Assembly: GCA_965214125.1 (NCBI GenBank)
Contig: CBDCBA010000004.1
Location: 1 to 64,000 of the forward strand
DNA from: CBDCBA01 sp965214125
GTDB taxonomy: Bacteria > Planctomycetota > Phycisphaerae > Tepidisphaerales > Tepidisphaeraceae
Direction of reading: 5' to 3'
Length of the DNA: 64,000 nucleotides
The position numbers were made by a program, and so were the translations under genes. The notes beneath the pieces are model-generated. The model was not told where the DNA came from. It saw nothing but the letters and a program-made list of their open reading frames with translations, and searched no databases. Positions 63,007 to 64,000 of the stretch are shown in pieces (position 1 is the first letter of the stretch; each line of letters begins with the position of its first letter).

Positions 63007-64000
63007 TCACCTTGTGATGACGTTCTCGAAGAGCGGCACGTCGCCGCGCAGCCAGCGGGCGAGCAGGCGGGCTTGCAGCTTGATGACCGTCCGCCAACTG
63101 CAGCGGTAATCGAAGATCGGGTGGGTCACGAGCTGGTCGAGGCGGGCCTCGTACGCGCCGATGAGGCCCTTCCTCCCGGCAGGCTTCATCGCGCACGCGC
63201 TGGCGGCCGTCTCGAAGTTCCGGCCCTTGACCATGCCCGTGTTGATCGCCGTCAGCACGGCCGAGTCGGCGACGAGCGGGCGCAGCGGCTCCATCAAGTC
63301 GAGCGCGAGCGATGGCCGGCCGTGACGCGGCTTGTGGTAGAGGCCCCAGTACGGATCGAGACCCTCGGCCAGCAGGGCGGTCGCGCACTCCTTGGCGAGC
63401 ATGGCGTAGGCGAAGCTGAGCATCGCGTTGACCGGGTCGCGCGGCGGCCGGCGGTTGCGCTTGGCGAAGTTGAAGGACGTCGCGTCGAAGTCGGCAGGGC
63501 GGAGCATCGAGGCGAAGCGCTTGAAGTAGACGGCGGCCGCGGCCCCCTCGAGACCGAGCAGTTTCGCCTCCTCGTCGCACACCGGAATCTGCTTCAGGAT
63601 ATGATCGAGGTCGCGCAGCGCCCGATCGTTCTCACGCCCTCGCTCGCCGTTGCGGCGGAGGAGCGTGCGCTGGTTCGTCGCCTTGTCGAGCACGAGTTGC
63701 CGGGCGAAGACGAGGCGGCGCATCGGGTCGCCCGCGGCGCGATATTGCGCAACTCGATCATAAGCGTTCTTCAGCCCGGTGCCGCGGGTGACGCCGTAGA
63801 ACCAGCTCCCGCGCGAGAGGTGGACGATCGGCACGTCGGCCTCGCAGAGCAGTTGCACCGTCGCGGCGCTGACCATGACGTTGCCCATGAGCACGAGCTG
63901 CGAGACGTCGGCGAGGCGGGCTTCGGCGATCTGCTCGCCCTTGACCTTCACCGTCAGCCGGCCCTTGGTCTTGCCGACGAAGCTGCCCTGCTCCTGGACG
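63007..64000 (-). CDS. cas1: CRISPR-associated endonuclease Cas1, 5' end outside the window
   Basis: The frame is open to the window edge. The last readable N-terminal residues, VQEQGSFVGKTKGRLT, are the normal first strands of Cas1, so only a few residues are missing if it is a single-domain Cas1, or a whole N-terminal domain if it is a Cas4-Cas1 fusion. Catalytic positions are present: Glu in LLGLEGAAAAVYFKRF, His in GLYHKPRHGRPSLALD and the acidic LDLMEPLRP. The WFYGVTRGTGLKNAYDR segment and the TR-ending C-terminus resemble Cas1 of types I-G (I-U) and V-B. It integrates new spacers together with Cas2. Confidence 0.95.
   Translation of the reverse strand, partial: VQEQGSFVGKTKGRLTVKVKGEQIAEARLADVSQLVLMGNVMVSAATVQLLCEADVPIVHLSRGSWFYGVTRGTGLKNAYDRVAQYRAAGDPMRRLVFARQLVLDKATNQRTLLRRNGERGRENDRALRDLDHILKQIPVCDEEAKLLGLEGAAAAVYFKRFASMLRPADFDATSFNFAKRNRRPPRDPVNAMLSFAYAMLAKECATALLAEGLDPYWGLYHKPRHGRPSLALDLMEPLRPLVADSAVLTAINTGMVKGRNFETAASACAMKPAGRKGLIGAYEARLDQLVTHPIFDYRCSWRTVIKLQARLLARWLRGDVPLFENVITR

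Overview
The window is about 64 kb of very GC-rich, gene-dense bacterial DNA. Several features point to the Planctomycetota, most likely the class Phycisphaerae: a PEP-CTERM metalloprotease, three Uma2-family nucleases, a giant PQQ-propeller protein, a short zinc ribbon of the CxxCGYD...CPECG type on a membrane protein, and very large PstC/PstA permeases. This placement is inferred from gene content; no rRNA is present.

Layout. 1-13.4 kb: a truncated membrane gene, a 1767-residue secreted propeller protein, mtnP, two membrane hypotheticals, yidD, a repair pair (alkA-uvsE), a YggS-type PLP protein, two hypotheticals and a Na+/Ca2+ antiporter. 13.5-31.5 kb: a PEP-CTERM zincin, a free-standing homocysteine methyltransferase module coupled to an O-methyltransferase, a phytase-like esterase, rplU, a CCA-adding enzyme with a frameshift near its C-terminus, Uma2 genes, DUF1361 and DUF2585 membrane proteins, a lone NuoG-like protein, a DUF2325-like protein and a histone-deacetylase-family enzyme. 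31.5-42.4 kb: an APH-like kinase, a lipoprotein, the phosphate uptake operon pstS-pstC-pstA-pstB-phoU and a FliA/WhiG-type sigma factor. 42.6-48.7 kb: a PhyH-type dioxygenase and a surface-polysaccharide cluster (FrhB-like protein, O-antigen ligase-like protein, two glycosyltransferases), then tRNA-Ile(GAT). 48.8-56.3 kb: glucokinase, diacylglycerol kinase, an ArgD-like aminotransferase coupled to a lipoprotein, Uma2, DUF4166 and clpB.

56.4-64 kb is the accessory end. A wrecked GH2 glycosidase pseudogene is followed by a CRISPR array of 65 apparently identical 36-nt repeats and 64 spacers (57747-62399), a roughly 300-nt leader candidate, then cas2 and cas1 on the minus strand. cas1 runs off the window. 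The effector genes lie outside, so the type cannot be fixed. The Cas1 resembles those fused to Cas4 in types I-G (former I-U) and V-B.

A second theme is a scattered family of intergenic palindromes, most of them paired in inverted orientation. Several begin with TAG, and that TAG is the stop codon of the flanking gene in six cases.
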